The notes under the pieces: generated by a model
What the model saw: the letters and a program-made list of their open reading frames with translations, nothing else
Told to the model about the DNA's origin: nothing
The model's database searches: none
Made by a program: the position numbers and the translations under genes
Part shown: positions 24,064-32,907 of the stretch, in pieces
How positions within the stretch are numbered: position 1 is the first letter of the stretch
Layout: each line of letters opens with the position of its first letter
Assembly: GCF_000499205.1 (NCBI RefSeq)
Contig: NZ_AWUK01000048.1
Coordinates: forward strand, 1 to 36,314
Direction: 5' to 3'
DNA length: 36,314 nucleotides
Source: Paenibacillus sp. MAEPY2
GTDB lineage: Bacteria > Bacillota > Bacilli > Paenibacillales > Paenibacillaceae

Positions 24064-25695
24064 CTAATCCGCTTGGGTATAACGGTCTGCTGCTGATTGA
24101 TAGATGGCTACATATCGTTCTACGCCCATCTTTTGGAGAGCTGCCACATACTGATCCCAATTGTCAAAGGATTCATTACCAGTAATGAATTTGTCACGCA
24201 TTTCATCTACATACGTTTCAATATCCGTCTGGAAAGTGGTCAGATCCCGCTGTTCTTCCTGTGTGAAATTAAACGGAGGCCAAATTTGATCTTGTGGTAA
24301 GATGTGAGACTCTGCTTTTTTCGCATTTTCAACCGAAGTTGGCAGACCTTCAGCACCCTTGAAGTATTTCTGCTTCACAAAACCAGGGTAGTATCCACCC
24401 GGCCAAATCAGGTATTGCCCTACCGCCTGGTCCAGATTAAGGCCATCCGGGTTGTTTTTGATATTGTCGACATAGTCTACATTACCGTCTGCGTCTTCTT
24501 TATATGTCTCATCTTTCCAGCCCATGAAGAACGTTTTGATGCCCTCATCGCTGTAGAAATAATCCATCCAGCGGATCATGGCCTCTGGATTTTGGGCTTT
24601 ATCTGTCAGTACGAACATTCCGATATTACCGAGTGGAGAACCATAGGCGTTGTATGTCTGATCGCCATGAGGACCCTTCAGTACTGGCATGCCAACATAA
24701 CCTTGCTGATTGTATATCGCAACCGGATCGACATTATCAACGACTCCGATCAGGCCTTCCATACCTTTAGCATCCACTTCGGTACTTTTAACAGATACAA
24801 TGTCCTGCTCAAGCAATCCGTCCTTGTAGAGCTTATTCACGAACTGTAACAGCTCCTTGTAATGGGGATCGGTTGGAATAAAGCGTACTTTATCCGTCTG
24901 AGGATCTGTATCAATGTTAATGTTGGAGGTTCCATGATTATTCACCCCAAATGAACCTCTCAGGTAGTTCACCACACCAGCCGTTCCCACACCGCCCCAG
25001 GCAATCTCGTCCTTCTGCCCGTTGCCGTTCGGGTCCTTTTCTTTAAATGCTTTCAACATATTATAGAAGTCATCTAATGTCTGCGGTTCCTGCAAACCTA
25101 ATTTATCAAGCCACTCTTGCTTCACCCAAGGTGTTCCGTACAGAACCGATTTGAATTCCGGATCATACAAGGTTGGCAGCCCATATATGTTGCCATCCGG
25201 CATCGTAATCCCTTTGCCAATAACCGGATACTTCTCCATTAGAGCCTTAAAGTTAGGCGCATATTGGTCGATCAGATCATTTAGAGGAATGAATGCGCCC
25301 TGCTTGCCGTATTTCAGCAGATCCGATCTGGAAAACGCCGAGGCGTAGAACAGCTCGGGGTAAGCGCCACCTGCCAGCAGGAGATTGCGTTTTTCCTTCA
25401 AATTATCCTTCTGCACCGTATCCCACTGGATATGAACATTTGACATCTTCTCATACTCTTTCCAGAGTCTGAGATCGTTCCAGTCCGCATTGGCAAAAAA
25501 CTTTCCGGCAAATCCGCTCACTTTAATGGTGTCATTTACGATCGGAAATCCGCTCGCATTGACTTTGTCATTGGCAGTTCCCTTATCCTTGGTACTTCCC
25601 GATGAATCAGCCGCATCCTTGGAACTGCACCCGGCCAGCATCGATACGGACATCATACAAACCAGAGCGATACTCCCCCACTTTTTGAGCGTCAT
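24064..25695 (-). CDS. Sugar ABC transporter binding lipoprotein, LplA/YtcQ type
   Basis: A ~543-residue lipoprotein: signal GSIALVCMMSVSMLAGC, then the large LplA-type binding fold (DWNDLRLWKEYEKMSNVHIQ; GGAYPELFYASAFSRSDLLK; KDPNGNGQKDEIAWGG, a calcium-site-like DPNGNGQKDE loop). The ATG at 25695 has AAAGGGAGG eight bases away, better than the start at 25758. It follows the two permeases and precedes the oxidoreductase. Relatives bind oligosaccharides; the ligand is unknown. Confidence 0.9.
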   Translation of the reverse strand: MTLKKWGSIALVCMMSVSMLAGCSSKDAADSSGSTKDKGTANDKVNASGFPIVNDTIKVSGFAGKFFANADWNDLRLWKEYEKMSNVHIQWDTVQKDNLKEKRNLLLAGGAYPELFYASAFSRSDLLKYGKQGAFIPLNDLIDQYAPNFKALMEKYPVIGKGITMPDGNIYGLPTLYDPEFKSVLYGTPWVKQEWLDKLGLQEPQTLDDFYNMLKAFKEKDPNGNGQKDEIAWGGVGTAGVVNYLRGSFGVNNHGTSNINIDTDPQTDKVRFIPTDPHYKELLQFVNKLYKDGLLEQDIVSVKSTEVDAKGMEGLIGVVDNVDPVAIYNQQGYVGMPVLKGPHGDQTYNAYGSPLGNIGMFVLTDKAQNPEAMIRWMDYFYSDEGIKTFFMGWKDETYKEDADGNVDYVDNIKNNPDGLNLDQAVGQYLIWPGGYYPGFVKQKYFKGAEGLPTSVENAKKAESHILPQDQIWPPFNFTQEEQRDLTTFQTDIETYVDEMRDKFITGNESFDNWDQYVAALQKMGVERYVAIYQSAADRYTQAD

Positions 25696-25738
25696 TCTTA
25701 TTCCTCCCTTTGTCCCATCGATATATCCATACAAGGAA

Positions 25739-26623
25739 TTATCCTTTAATGGCACCAATCATTACGCCTTTAACAAAATATCTTTGCAGGAAAGGATAAA
25801 GCATAAGCACCGGTATGTTGGCAACGACAAGTACAGCATACTTGATGCCTTCCACTTCCCTTTGCTGCTTAATCGCAGACTCGGTTGACATTTTGACCAT
25901 ATCGTTCGTCTGGCCTTGAATCAGAATCTCCCGCAAAATGAGTTGAAGTGGAAATTTGTTCTTGTCTGACAGATACAACATTGCGTTAAAGAAGGCGTTC
26001 CAGTGCCCAACAGCATAGAACAGAATCGTCACCGCTATAATCGGCATCGATAATGGCAGGATAATCCGGGTTAAAGTTTGAATATTGGAGCAACCATCAA
26101 TCGTCGCCGCCTCATGCAACTCATGTGGAATCGATTGCTGGAAGAATGTCCGCATAATGATGATGTTCCAGATCGAAACGGCATTCGGAATGATCATGAC
26201 CCACAATGTGTTTAACATGCCAAGGTTTTTGATTAGCATATAGGTTGGAATTAATCCGCCACTGAAGAACATCGTGAAAACAAACAGGGCCATGATGGCA
26301 TTGCGGCCTATAAAATCCTTTCGAGATAGCGGATATGCCGCAAGAATCGTCATGACGAGATTAATCAGCGTCCCCACTGACGTATAGATCAGTGTATTGG
26401 TATAACCTCTGAGGATATCTTTGTTCTGAAAAATCTTCTCGTAAGAATGGAGATTGATCCCCTTGGGCCATAGGAACATCTCACCACGCAGGACGGCCTG
26501 CGGATCGCTGAACGAAGCACTTAACACAAAAACAAGCGGATAGATAACAATAAGCGTAATTATAATTAACAAAAAATGGTTAACTATATTAAAAATACGA
26601 TCTCCTCTAGATTCAACAAGCAT
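25739..26623 (-). CDS. Sugar ABC transporter permease, LplC/YtcP type
   Basis: A 294-residue CUT1 permease with six helices, starting ESRGDRIFNIVNHFLLIIIT. The EAA loop is HELHEAATIDGCSNIQTLTR and the end is LQRYFVKGVMIGAIKG, typical of LplC. It starts 15 bases after the LplB-type stop, with AAGGGGG upstream. It works with the partner permease and LplA-type protein; the ATPase must come from elsewhere. Confidence 0.9.
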   Translation of the reverse strand: MLVESRGDRIFNIVNHFLLIIITLIVIYPLVFVLSASFSDPQAVLRGEMFLWPKGINLHSYEKIFQNKDILRGYTNTLIYTSVGTLINLVMTILAAYPLSRKDFIGRNAIMALFVFTMFFSGGLIPTYMLIKNLGMLNTLWVMIIPNAVSIWNIIIMRTFFQQSIPHELHEAATIDGCSNIQTLTRIILPLSMPIIAVTILFYAVGHWNAFFNAMLYLSDKNKFPLQLILREILIQGQTNDMVKMSTESAIKQQREVEGIKYAVLVVANIPVLMLYPFLQRYFVKGVMIGAIKG

Positions 26624-26638
26624 ACATCAGCAACCCCC

Positions 26639-27598
26639 TTACCATAGGCTCGTTTCACTCATACGTTTTGAGATCTGGTTAACAGTGACTAATAAGATGA
26701 AATTGATGATGGAGTTAAACAGACCAATCGCCGCCGAGAAGCTGTATTCAGCATCTTGTATCCCGCTCCGGTAGACGTAGGTAGAGATAATGTCCGAGGT
26801 TTCTAAATTCAGTGTGTTCTGCATCAGCAGGACCTTCTCGAAACCAATACCCATGATGCTTCCGATATTTAAAATGAACAAAATGATAATGGTCGGCATA
26901 ATACTCGGTATATTAATATGCCATATCCGCTGCAACCGAGTTGCCCCATCCACACGCGCTGCTTCATGAAGCTGAGAGTCCACACCAGCTAATGCCGCCA
27001 AATAAATAATCGAGCTCCAGCCCATGGTCTGCCATACATCCGACATCACAAACAGCGTTTTGAACCAAGAAGGCTCAGACAAGAAATTAATGGGAGTACC
27101 GCCAAACATACCAATGAAATGATTAATGATTCCGTATCGCGGCGATAAAAACATCATCATCATGCCTACGACTACGACAGTTGATAGAAAGTGCGGCGCA
27201 TAGGTAATGGTCTGAACAAACTTTTTGAATTTTTCCGCCCTTACCTCATTCATCAAGAGCGCCAAAATGATAGGGACTGGAAAACCTACCGCCAAGCTGT
27301 ACAATCCAAGTCCAAGCGTATTTTTAATTAATCTCCAGAAGAAATAACTGTGAAAAAAACGTTCAAAATGTTCAAAACCGACCCAGGGGCTTCCCCAGAT
27401 TCCCTTCGTTGCAATGAAATCCTTAAATGCGATTTGAATGCCATACATCGGCAAGTACTGAAAGACAATGTAATAAGCGACAACTGGCGAAATTAACAAA
27501 TAAAGCTGCCAATTTCGTAAAATGGGGTTCCACTTCTGACGTCTTCTCTTCTTTTCATGTACTGCATTCATTGCAGGTTGTACAGTTGTATTGGCCAT
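26639..27598 (-). CDS. Sugar ABC transporter permease, LplB/YteP type
   Basis: A ~319-residue CUT1 permease: basic N-terminus (HEKKRRRQKWN), first helix LYLLISPVVAYYIVFQYLPM, the family hallmark YGIQIAFKDF, and the EAA loop SQLHEAARVDGATRLQRIWH. The start is taken at ATG 27598 with AGGGGGG six bases upstream. It is the first gene of the Lpl-type operon, behind a 600-base regulatory gap. Confidence 0.9.
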   Translation of the reverse strand: MANTTVQPAMNAVHEKKRRRQKWNPILRNWQLYLLISPVVAYYIVFQYLPMYGIQIAFKDFIATKGIWGSPWVGFEHFERFFHSYFFWRLIKNTLGLGLYSLAVGFPVPIILALLMNEVRAEKFKKFVQTITYAPHFLSTVVVVGMMMMFLSPRYGIINHFIGMFGGTPINFLSEPSWFKTLFVMSDVWQTMGWSSIIYLAALAGVDSQLHEAARVDGATRLQRIWHINIPSIMPTIIILFILNIGSIMGIGFEKVLLMQNTLNLETSDIISTYVYRSGIQDAEYSFSAAIGLFNSIINFILLVTVNQISKRMSETSLW

Positions 27599-27823
27599 GA
27601 ACATCCCCCCTGGAAATTGTCACTACAATCCTGCCTGGTAAAATGTCTTTGTGTTAAACCACCAGCGTCCTTACGCTGTTCGAAGCAGTTCCCACCTTTC
27701 TTCCTTGATTTCTAAGATTTGATTTAAAGTACTTATATGTTAGAAGTTGTTACACAAAGTGAGTGAATAGCGTTAATAGATGACTTCATTATCTAATGCA
27801 AAGGGATTTTTGGGATGTGAATT

Positions 27824-27862
27824 TGGATATATATTTGGATATACATTTGGTTATATTTTGGA
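27824..27862. repeat. Short TTTGGATAT tandem repeats in the operon leader
   Basis: Four imperfect 10-13 base units (TTTGGATATA, TTTGGATATACA, TTTGGTTATA, TTTTGGAGTG) follow each other. Three more TTTGG boxes lie at 28090-28120. They may be binding sites or a slippage tract. Apart from these and the cre box, 27605-28121 shows no gene. Confidence 0.4.
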
Positions 27863-27961
27863 GTGTATTTTATGTAAATTAGTAGATATCAGTTTGGGCA
27901 ATAGATATATGAGTTTTAGAGGATTCTTGTTTATTTTATATAAACACTGATTTATAGGGGG

Positions 27962-27977
27962 ATGTAAGCGTAATCAA
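27962..27977 (-). promoter_or_regulatory. cre-like box upstream of the Lpl-type operon
   Basis: ATGTAAGCGTAATCAA fits WTGNNARCGNWWWCAW at all positions. It lies ~365 bases before the first permease, between it and the LacI regulator gene, so it may serve CcpA or the LacI-type regulator itself. Confidence 0.6.
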
Positions 27978-28121
27978 TAATTTAGTTTATGAGATAATCT
28001 TAGCTGATGACTAAATCCAAAAACAAAGAATATAAATCCAAACGTTAATTTCATACATCATAATATAGCCCATCGACAGTTGTCAAACATTTATTTGGCT
28101 TTATTTGGATCATTTTTGGCT

Positions 28122-28165
28122 AAAAAACAAGAAAAACCCACGCGGATGCATTCCTCGTAGGTTTT
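28122..28165 (-). terminator. Terminator of the LacI-type regulator
   Basis: Minus-strand arms AAAACCTACGAGG and CCGCGTGGGTTTT are followed by TTCTTGTTTTTT. Confidence 0.75.
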
Positions 28166-28213
28166 ATATTAAAGTTATCTGGATTCATATGTAATATAAT
28201 ATCACACAACTAA

Positions 28214-29257
28214 CTAGTCATTTGTACGATCATAAACAGAGGATTCCCTCACAATAAGGGTGCTGGGCAACAAAACTTTATGGAGAGATGAATAACGTCC
28301 TTCCAGATAATCGTTAATTAATTGTGCTGCCACTTTGCCGATTTCATATTTTGGAACTTGCACGGACGTCAGAGGTGGTGTTGTATATTGCGCCATAGAA
28401 ATATTATCCATGCCCACGAAGGCTATGTCTTGAGGAATACGGCCATTTTGTTCAACAACTGCCCGCATCGCAGGAATAGCAAGCATATCACTTGCACAAA
28501 AAATTGCCGTTGGCCAATCAGACTTGGGCGTCTCGGTCAGGAGCTCCGTCAGTCTGCTGTAGCTGAGGTTCACATTCCAGTTGGTGTTGATAATCCAATG
28601 TTCATTCAGACTCAGATTTGCTTCCAGCATGGCAAATTTATAACCGACATACCTTTCTTCGCTCTCTATTTGTTCCGAATATGCGGGGCCACCAATAAAC
28701 CCAATCCGGGTATGGCCTTGCTCGATCAAATGACGGACTGCTGTGCGGGCAGAATATATTCGGTCACAGTCAACGACCGGTACAGTAAGCCTTTCGTCAT
28801 TGAGACTCACACCCAGTACAGTGATATTCTCTTGCTCAAGCAGCTCAAACAATTTTTCATCGTACCAGCTGATTGCGACTATACCTTGAGTACCTGTTTC
28901 CTGAAGCATCATCTTTATCCGTTCGGTGTCACTAAGTTCTTCGCAAGTGCGAACAATTGCTGGAGGCAGCCCCATTTCCGTCATTTTAACGTGAAAGCCT
29001 GTCAGTACCTGTGAAAAATACGGATGATCGTCCATCAAAACCTGTGGCACGATACAAGCTATCCGTTTGGCTGAGGTAATCTCTTTGCCAATGGATTTGG
29101 AGGATTCATCCAAATTGTATCCCAACTCAAGAGCAGCTTCCCTAATTTTTCGCTTTGTCCCTTCATTGACCGGTCGATTGGTATCATTGCTGATCGCGCG
29201 CGAAACCGTTGATATGGATACGCCTACACGTTCTGCGATATCTTTTAATTTTGGCAT
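28214..29257 (-). CDS. LacI-family transcriptional regulator
   Basis: A 347-residue regulator: classical LacI helix-turn-helix and hinge (KLKDIAERVGVSISTVSRAI, then RPVNEGTKRKIREAALELGY). An effector domain follows with RIACIVPQVL, QGIVAISWYDEKLFELLEQE, GHTRIGFIGGP and the C-terminal LTSVQVPKYEIGKVAAQLIN. GGGGAGGTG precedes the ATG. It lies upstream of, and in the same direction as, the Lpl-type operon, separated by its own terminator, and probably controls that operon in response to a sugar. Confidence 0.9.
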   Translation of the reverse strand: MPKLKDIAERVGVSISTVSRAISNDTNRPVNEGTKRKIREAALELGYNLDESSKSIGKEITSAKRIACIVPQVLMDDHPYFSQVLTGFHVKMTEMGLPPAIVRTCEELSDTERIKMMLQETGTQGIVAISWYDEKLFELLEQENITVLGVSLNDERLTVPVVDCDRIYSARTAVRHLIEQGHTRIGFIGGPAYSEQIESEERYVGYKFAMLEANLSLNEHWIINTNWNVNLSYSRLTELLTETPKSDWPTAIFCASDMLAIPAMRAVVEQNGRIPQDIAFVGMDNISMAQYTTPPLTSVQVPKYEIGKVAAQLINDYLEGRYSSLHKVLLPSTLIVRESSVYDRTND

Positions 29258-29670
29258 TTACAGCACCTCCCCTTGCTCTCTTCATTTGGAGCCAAAATTT
29301 ATGTTTAGCAATGATCATATCATAATATTGTAATATTTTGGCGTCAATTAAACAAGCAGCTTTCATGACAACGAACCTTTTTAGGGCGATCCGAAATCGA
29401 TCTGCCGTCGTACTACTTCATCGCATTCCTACCAAGCAGAACAAGCCCAGAGCGCTTAAGAGGAGCGTCGGAAGGCTTCTGTCTCACCTGGTAAATGGTC
29501 AGAGACCATACCTATTTGGCAGTGCGGTTCTAATGAGGATGCGAATGGCTTGCTTTGAGATTTTTTCCCGAAAGGCACCAATCTCGCTCAAGTTGATCAT
29601 AGATCACGAAAATGTTTGGGCTGGAGAACCGCTCAGAGAAATTGTCGCAATTGGTTTGACAATCTGCCCG
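29258..29670. other. Intergenic region between regulator and RidA
   Basis: It holds the regulator promoter zone (AT-rich, with a TATGAT -10 candidate on the minus strand near 29310). The rest has no gene I can support: a 124-codon plus-strand open frame (29338-29712) lacks a ribosome site, is Arg- and Lys-rich and runs into the RidA terminator. Confidence 0.4.
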
Positions 29671-29699
29671 ATAAAAAAGCCCCCGGTTTCCCGGAGGCT
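29671..29699 (-). terminator. Terminator after ridA
   Basis: Minus-strand stem AGCCTCCGG/CCGGGGGCT with loop GAAA is followed by TTTTTTATC. A tight, strong hairpin. Confidence 0.9.
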
Positions 29700-29712
29700 C
29701 ATCGAATACTAG

Positions 29713-30096
29713 TTATTTTACCGCGATAACTTCAATCTCCACAAGCCCGTCCTTCGGCAACTTCGCAACCTCAACGGCGCTACGTGCCGGATAAGGCTCC
29801 GCAAAGAAAGTGGCATATACTTCATTAACAGTTTGGAAATCGCCCATGTCTTTTAGAAATACCGTCGTTTTCACTACATGCTCCATGGCATACTCTGCCG
29901 CTTCCAAAATTGCCTTCACATTAGTTAGCGATTGCTTCGTCTGCTCCGATACAGAATCCGGAAACTCTCCTGCAGCATTCATTCCAAGCTGCCCGGAAGT
30001 AATAATCATATTCCCAAATTGTACAGCCTGTGAGTAAGGACCGATAGCACTTGGAGCGTTTGAAGTTGCGATTGTTTTTCTCTCTTGTTTTGTCAT
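29713..30096 (-). CDS. ridA: RidA family enamine/imine deaminase
   Basis: A 127-residue YjgF/YER057c/UK114 protein: APSAIGPYSQAVQFGNMIIT, SGQLGMN and the C-terminal EPYPARSAVEVAKLPKDGLV with the conserved substrate-binding Arg, then EIEVIAV. RidA hydrolyses reactive 2-aminoacrylate and related imines released by PLP enzymes. Its place at the end of a unit with a C-S lyase, which makes 2-aminoacrylate, is a direct functional match. A terminator follows immediately. Confidence 0.92.
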   Translation of the reverse strand: MTKQERKTIATSNAPSAIGPYSQAVQFGNMIITSGQLGMNAAGEFPDSVSEQTKQSLTNVKAILEAAEYAMEHVVKTTVFLKDMGDFQTVNEVYATFFAEPYPARSAVEVAKLPKDGLVEIEVIAVK

Positions 30097-30154
30097 AGAA
30101 ATTCTCTCCCTTTATCCACGAATTAATGCGCTTTGTTTTTTTCTGTTTTTACAA

Positions 30155-30176
30155 GCGAGGGGTGTGATCCCCCCTC
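30155..30176 (-). promoter_or_regulatory. Hairpin between the antiporter gene and ridA
   Basis: Minus-strand GAGGGG and CCCCTC arms around GGATCACA directly follow the antiporter stop. There is no T-run, so it may stabilise the upstream message or trim read-through rather than terminate fully. Confidence 0.35.
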
Positions 30177-31664
30177 TTATAGTGATTTAGCTGCTTTTGC
30201 ATCATCATATTCCTTCAGCATTTCCTGCTGCTGCTCTGGAGTCAGCTTGGTTATTCCAAAGCCTGTGAAGCCCCAGATCGTCGCGAAGATAATACCTGTC
30301 CAACATAAGATTGCCCAAGGCAAATATGAAAGGGTTGCGACGCCAAGCGTACCAGCCATATAAGCCCCTGCAGCAGTCCATGGCAGGATTGGTTCGACAA
30401 TGGAAGCAGAGTCCTCAATTGTCCGGCCCAGGTTCTTCGGATGCAAACCGCGGCGGATATAAGCCTCACGTAACATTTCACCGGGCATCAAGATCGATAC
30501 CTGACCATTGCTTGTTACACCGATCATTGTCAAACCTGTAGCAATTGTTGCCAGGATCAGCGAGCCCGTCGAGTGCACATACTTGAGGATCTTATCTACA
30601 ATCAATTCCAGAGACTTCGTAAGCGATATTACACCAGCAAATGTAATGGCACAGAAACAAATCAACAATGTACCCATCATAGAGTTCATACCACCGCGAT
30701 TCAGAAGGCGAGGAATATCCGGAATCACAGCAGCTGCATCAAAGCCTTGAATGTGAACCATAGCTACATCGAAGCCGTTAATGACGGAAGTAATTACATC
30801 ATGCAGTGTAAACCCTTGAAAGATCATACCGTTCGCCAACGCTACAAAAGAGGAAATCAGCATCACCGGTATGGTAGGCTTTTTTCGAATCGATCCATAC
30901 AATACGATCAGTACCGGAAGCAGTAATAGTAAATTCCAGTTGAACACTGTACTTAAAGTATCCATAATCGTAATAACCTTCTCAGGAATTGCCACATCCG
31001 AGCCACCGCTATTAAAACCAGTGATTAAGTAGACCGTTCCTGCTACGATAAAGGATGGTACCGTCGTATAGAGCACATGACCAATATGTTCATACAGGTT
31101 AACTCCAGTTGACAGCGCTGCCAAATTTGTTGTATCTGATAACGGGGAAAGCTTGTCTCCAAAATAGGCCCCTGCTACGACTGCACCTGCAACAGCAGCC
31201 AGATTCGCATCAAGGCCAGCTCCTACCCCCATAAATGCTATCCCAATTGTACCTGCCGATCCCCAAGAAGTACCTGTACATAAGGAGACAATGGAAGTGA
31301 CAATGAATGCCGTAATCAGCAAAAATTGCGGATTAATAATATCAAGTCCGTAATAGATCATCATTGGTATCGTACCGCCGATCATCCAGGCACCAATCAT
31401 AAAACCGACAGTAATCAGGATCAAGATAGCCGGCATGGTCTTTGCGATCTTTTGTGCGATGGAACCCATAATGTCGTCATAGTTGTATCCCAGCTTGATG
31501 GCGATGATTCCGGCAACCACTGTGGATATAATGATTAACGGCTCAGGCGGCAATTCGAATAAAACATATCCTAAACATAACAGCAAAATCATAGTAACAA
31601 TCGGTAATAAAGCTAAAAACAGAGTTGGTTGCTTTACCGTCTTTTCCTTATTTGGCATAGCCAT
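30177..31664 (-). CDS. nhaC: NhaC-type Na+/H+ antiporter family transporter
   Basis: A 495-residue membrane protein with ~11 helices. It carries the NhaC-family landmarks GTSWGSAGTIGIAFMGVGAG and GAYFGDKLSPLSDTTNLAAL, and a late SNGQVSILMPGEMLREAYIR. Family members exchange Na+ for H+, or organic anions such as malate/lactate or amino acids. Given the flanking C-S lyase and RidA, transport of an amino acid or thiol compound is plausible; simple Na+ export is the alternative. Start ATG 31664 with AGGGGGA. Confidence 0.85.
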   Translation of the reverse strand: MAMPNKEKTVKQPTLFLALLPIVTMILLLCLGYVLFELPPEPLIIISTVVAGIIAIKLGYNYDDIMGSIAQKIAKTMPAILILITVGFMIGAWMIGGTIPMMIYYGLDIINPQFLLITAFIVTSIVSLCTGTSWGSAGTIGIAFMGVGAGLDANLAAVAGAVVAGAYFGDKLSPLSDTTNLAALSTGVNLYEHIGHVLYTTVPSFIVAGTVYLITGFNSGGSDVAIPEKVITIMDTLSTVFNWNLLLLLPVLIVLYGSIRKKPTIPVMLISSFVALANGMIFQGFTLHDVITSVINGFDVAMVHIQGFDAAAVIPDIPRLLNRGGMNSMMGTLLICFCAITFAGVISLTKSLELIVDKILKYVHSTGSLILATIATGLTMIGVTSNGQVSILMPGEMLREAYIRRGLHPKNLGRTIEDSASIVEPILPWTAAGAYMAGTLGVATLSYLPWAILCWTGIIFATIWGFTGFGITKLTPEQQQEMLKEYDDAKAAKSL

Positions 31665-31696
31665 TGTAAGGTTCCCCCTATCGATGATGTAAGAAG

Positions 31697-32872
31697 TTAT
31701 CTGTTACTTAAAGGGTAATTGCTGGCCATTCGCTCAAAAGCCTCTTGCAATAGCGCCCTGGGAGCACCGAGATTCAGGCGAATAAATCCTTCACCATCCA
31801 CGCCAAAGGACGAACCAAAGCTTACGCTAACCCGGCTTTTATGTTGAATCCATTCAATTAAATCGCTTTCGTTTCTGCTAAGGGCAGTACAATCTACCCA
31901 CAGAAGATAGGTTCCTTCTGCTCTCACGATTTTAAGTTCAGGCATATGCTCAGCAAAAAAATCTTCCGTGAATGATATATTGTCTTTAATATAAGTCCGA
32001 AGCTCCGTAAGCCAATCATCACACTCCGTATATGCGACATCCAAAGCAGGGATGGCAAAAAAAGTAGGATTATGAATGCCAGCTTGGCGTAACCCATGTT
32101 GAAAATGATCTCTTAACTGCTTGTTTGGGATAACAATGTTAGCGATTTCAAGACTTGCTAAGTTAAAGGTTTTACCTGGCGAAGTGCAAATAATGGAACG
32201 CTCCGCAATCTGCTCTGACAATTTCGCGATAATCGTATGCTCATGTCCTTCGTGAATAAAATCGGCATGAATGTCATCCGATACGAGCAATGCATCATAA
32301 CGAATGCAGAGCTCGGCTATACGTTCCAATTCCACCTTTGTCCATACACGCCCAGTCGGATTATGTGGAGAGATTAACAGAACAATCTTGACCCCTGCAC
32401 TCATTTGGCGCTCCATATCATCAAAGTCGATTTCATATCGTCCATCTCTAAGCAGCAGCGTGCTTTCCACTAGTTTTCTATGATTAATTTCAACAGCATT
32501 AGCGATAGGTTGATATGCCGGAGTATGCATCAAAATTCGGTCACCAGGTTCTGTGAATCTCTCGATTATAATCGATACGGCCTGTACAATACGCGGGCAG
32601 AACACAATCCATTCTTGAGGTACATCCCATCTGTAAGCTTTATCAAGCCAATGTTGTACGACCTTATAATACGGAGGGAACGCATCGGTATATCCGTAGA
32701 TTCCGTGCCGCGCCATCTCGCTTACCTTATTCACGACTTGAGGAGGCGCTTGTATATCCATATCCGCAACAGAGAGAACGATCATATCATCCCCCAAGCT
32801 GTTCACTACCCCGTCCCACTTCGCGCTATTGGTGCCTATTCTGCTAATCACTTGATCAAAGTTATAGCTCAT
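31697..32872 (-). CDS. patB: PatB/MalY-type PLP-dependent C-S lyase (aminotransferase fold class I)
   Basis: A 391-residue enzyme: start NFDQVISRIGTNSAKWDGV as in MalY/PatB, then VADMDIQAPPQVVNKV, the cofactor region SPHNPTGRVWTKVELERIAE and DDIHADFIHEGHEHT, the lysine site ICTSPGKTFNLASLEIAN, and the C-terminal GFIRLNLGAPRALLQEAFER. These enzymes cleave cystathionine or cysteine conjugates to a thiol, pyruvate and ammonia via 2-aminoacrylate. RidA downstream fits that chemistry. AAGGTGAG precedes the ATG. Confidence 0.88.
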   Translation of the reverse strand: MSYNFDQVISRIGTNSAKWDGVVNSLGDDMIVLSVADMDIQAPPQVVNKVSEMARHGIYGYTDAFPPYYKVVQHWLDKAYRWDVPQEWIVFCPRIVQAVSIIIERFTEPGDRILMHTPAYQPIANAVEINHRKLVESTLLLRDGRYEIDFDDMERQMSAGVKIVLLISPHNPTGRVWTKVELERIAELCIRYDALLVSDDIHADFIHEGHEHTIIAKLSEQIAERSIICTSPGKTFNLASLEIANIVIPNKQLRDHFQHGLRQAGIHNPTFFAIPALDVAYTECDDWLTELRTYIKDNISFTEDFFAEHMPELKIVRAEGTYLLWVDCTALSRNESDLIEWIQHKSRVSVSFGSSFGVDGEGFIRLNLGAPRALLQEAFERMASNYPLSNR

Positions 32873-32907
32873 GATCTCACCTTCTCGTTTTCCATCTAGA
32901 ATTCTGT

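Noticed and set aside
27824..27862. Tandem repeats considered as a CRISPR array
   Set aside because: Units are only 10-13 bases, imperfect and without spacers; no cas genes are present.
28322..29014. 230-codon plus-strand open frame
   Set aside because: Antisense shadow of the LacI-type regulator; Cys/His-rich composition without a ribosome site.
29338..29712. 124-codon plus-strand open frame
   Set aside because: No ribosome site, odd Arg/Lys-rich composition, and it runs through the RidA terminator into the RidA stop region.
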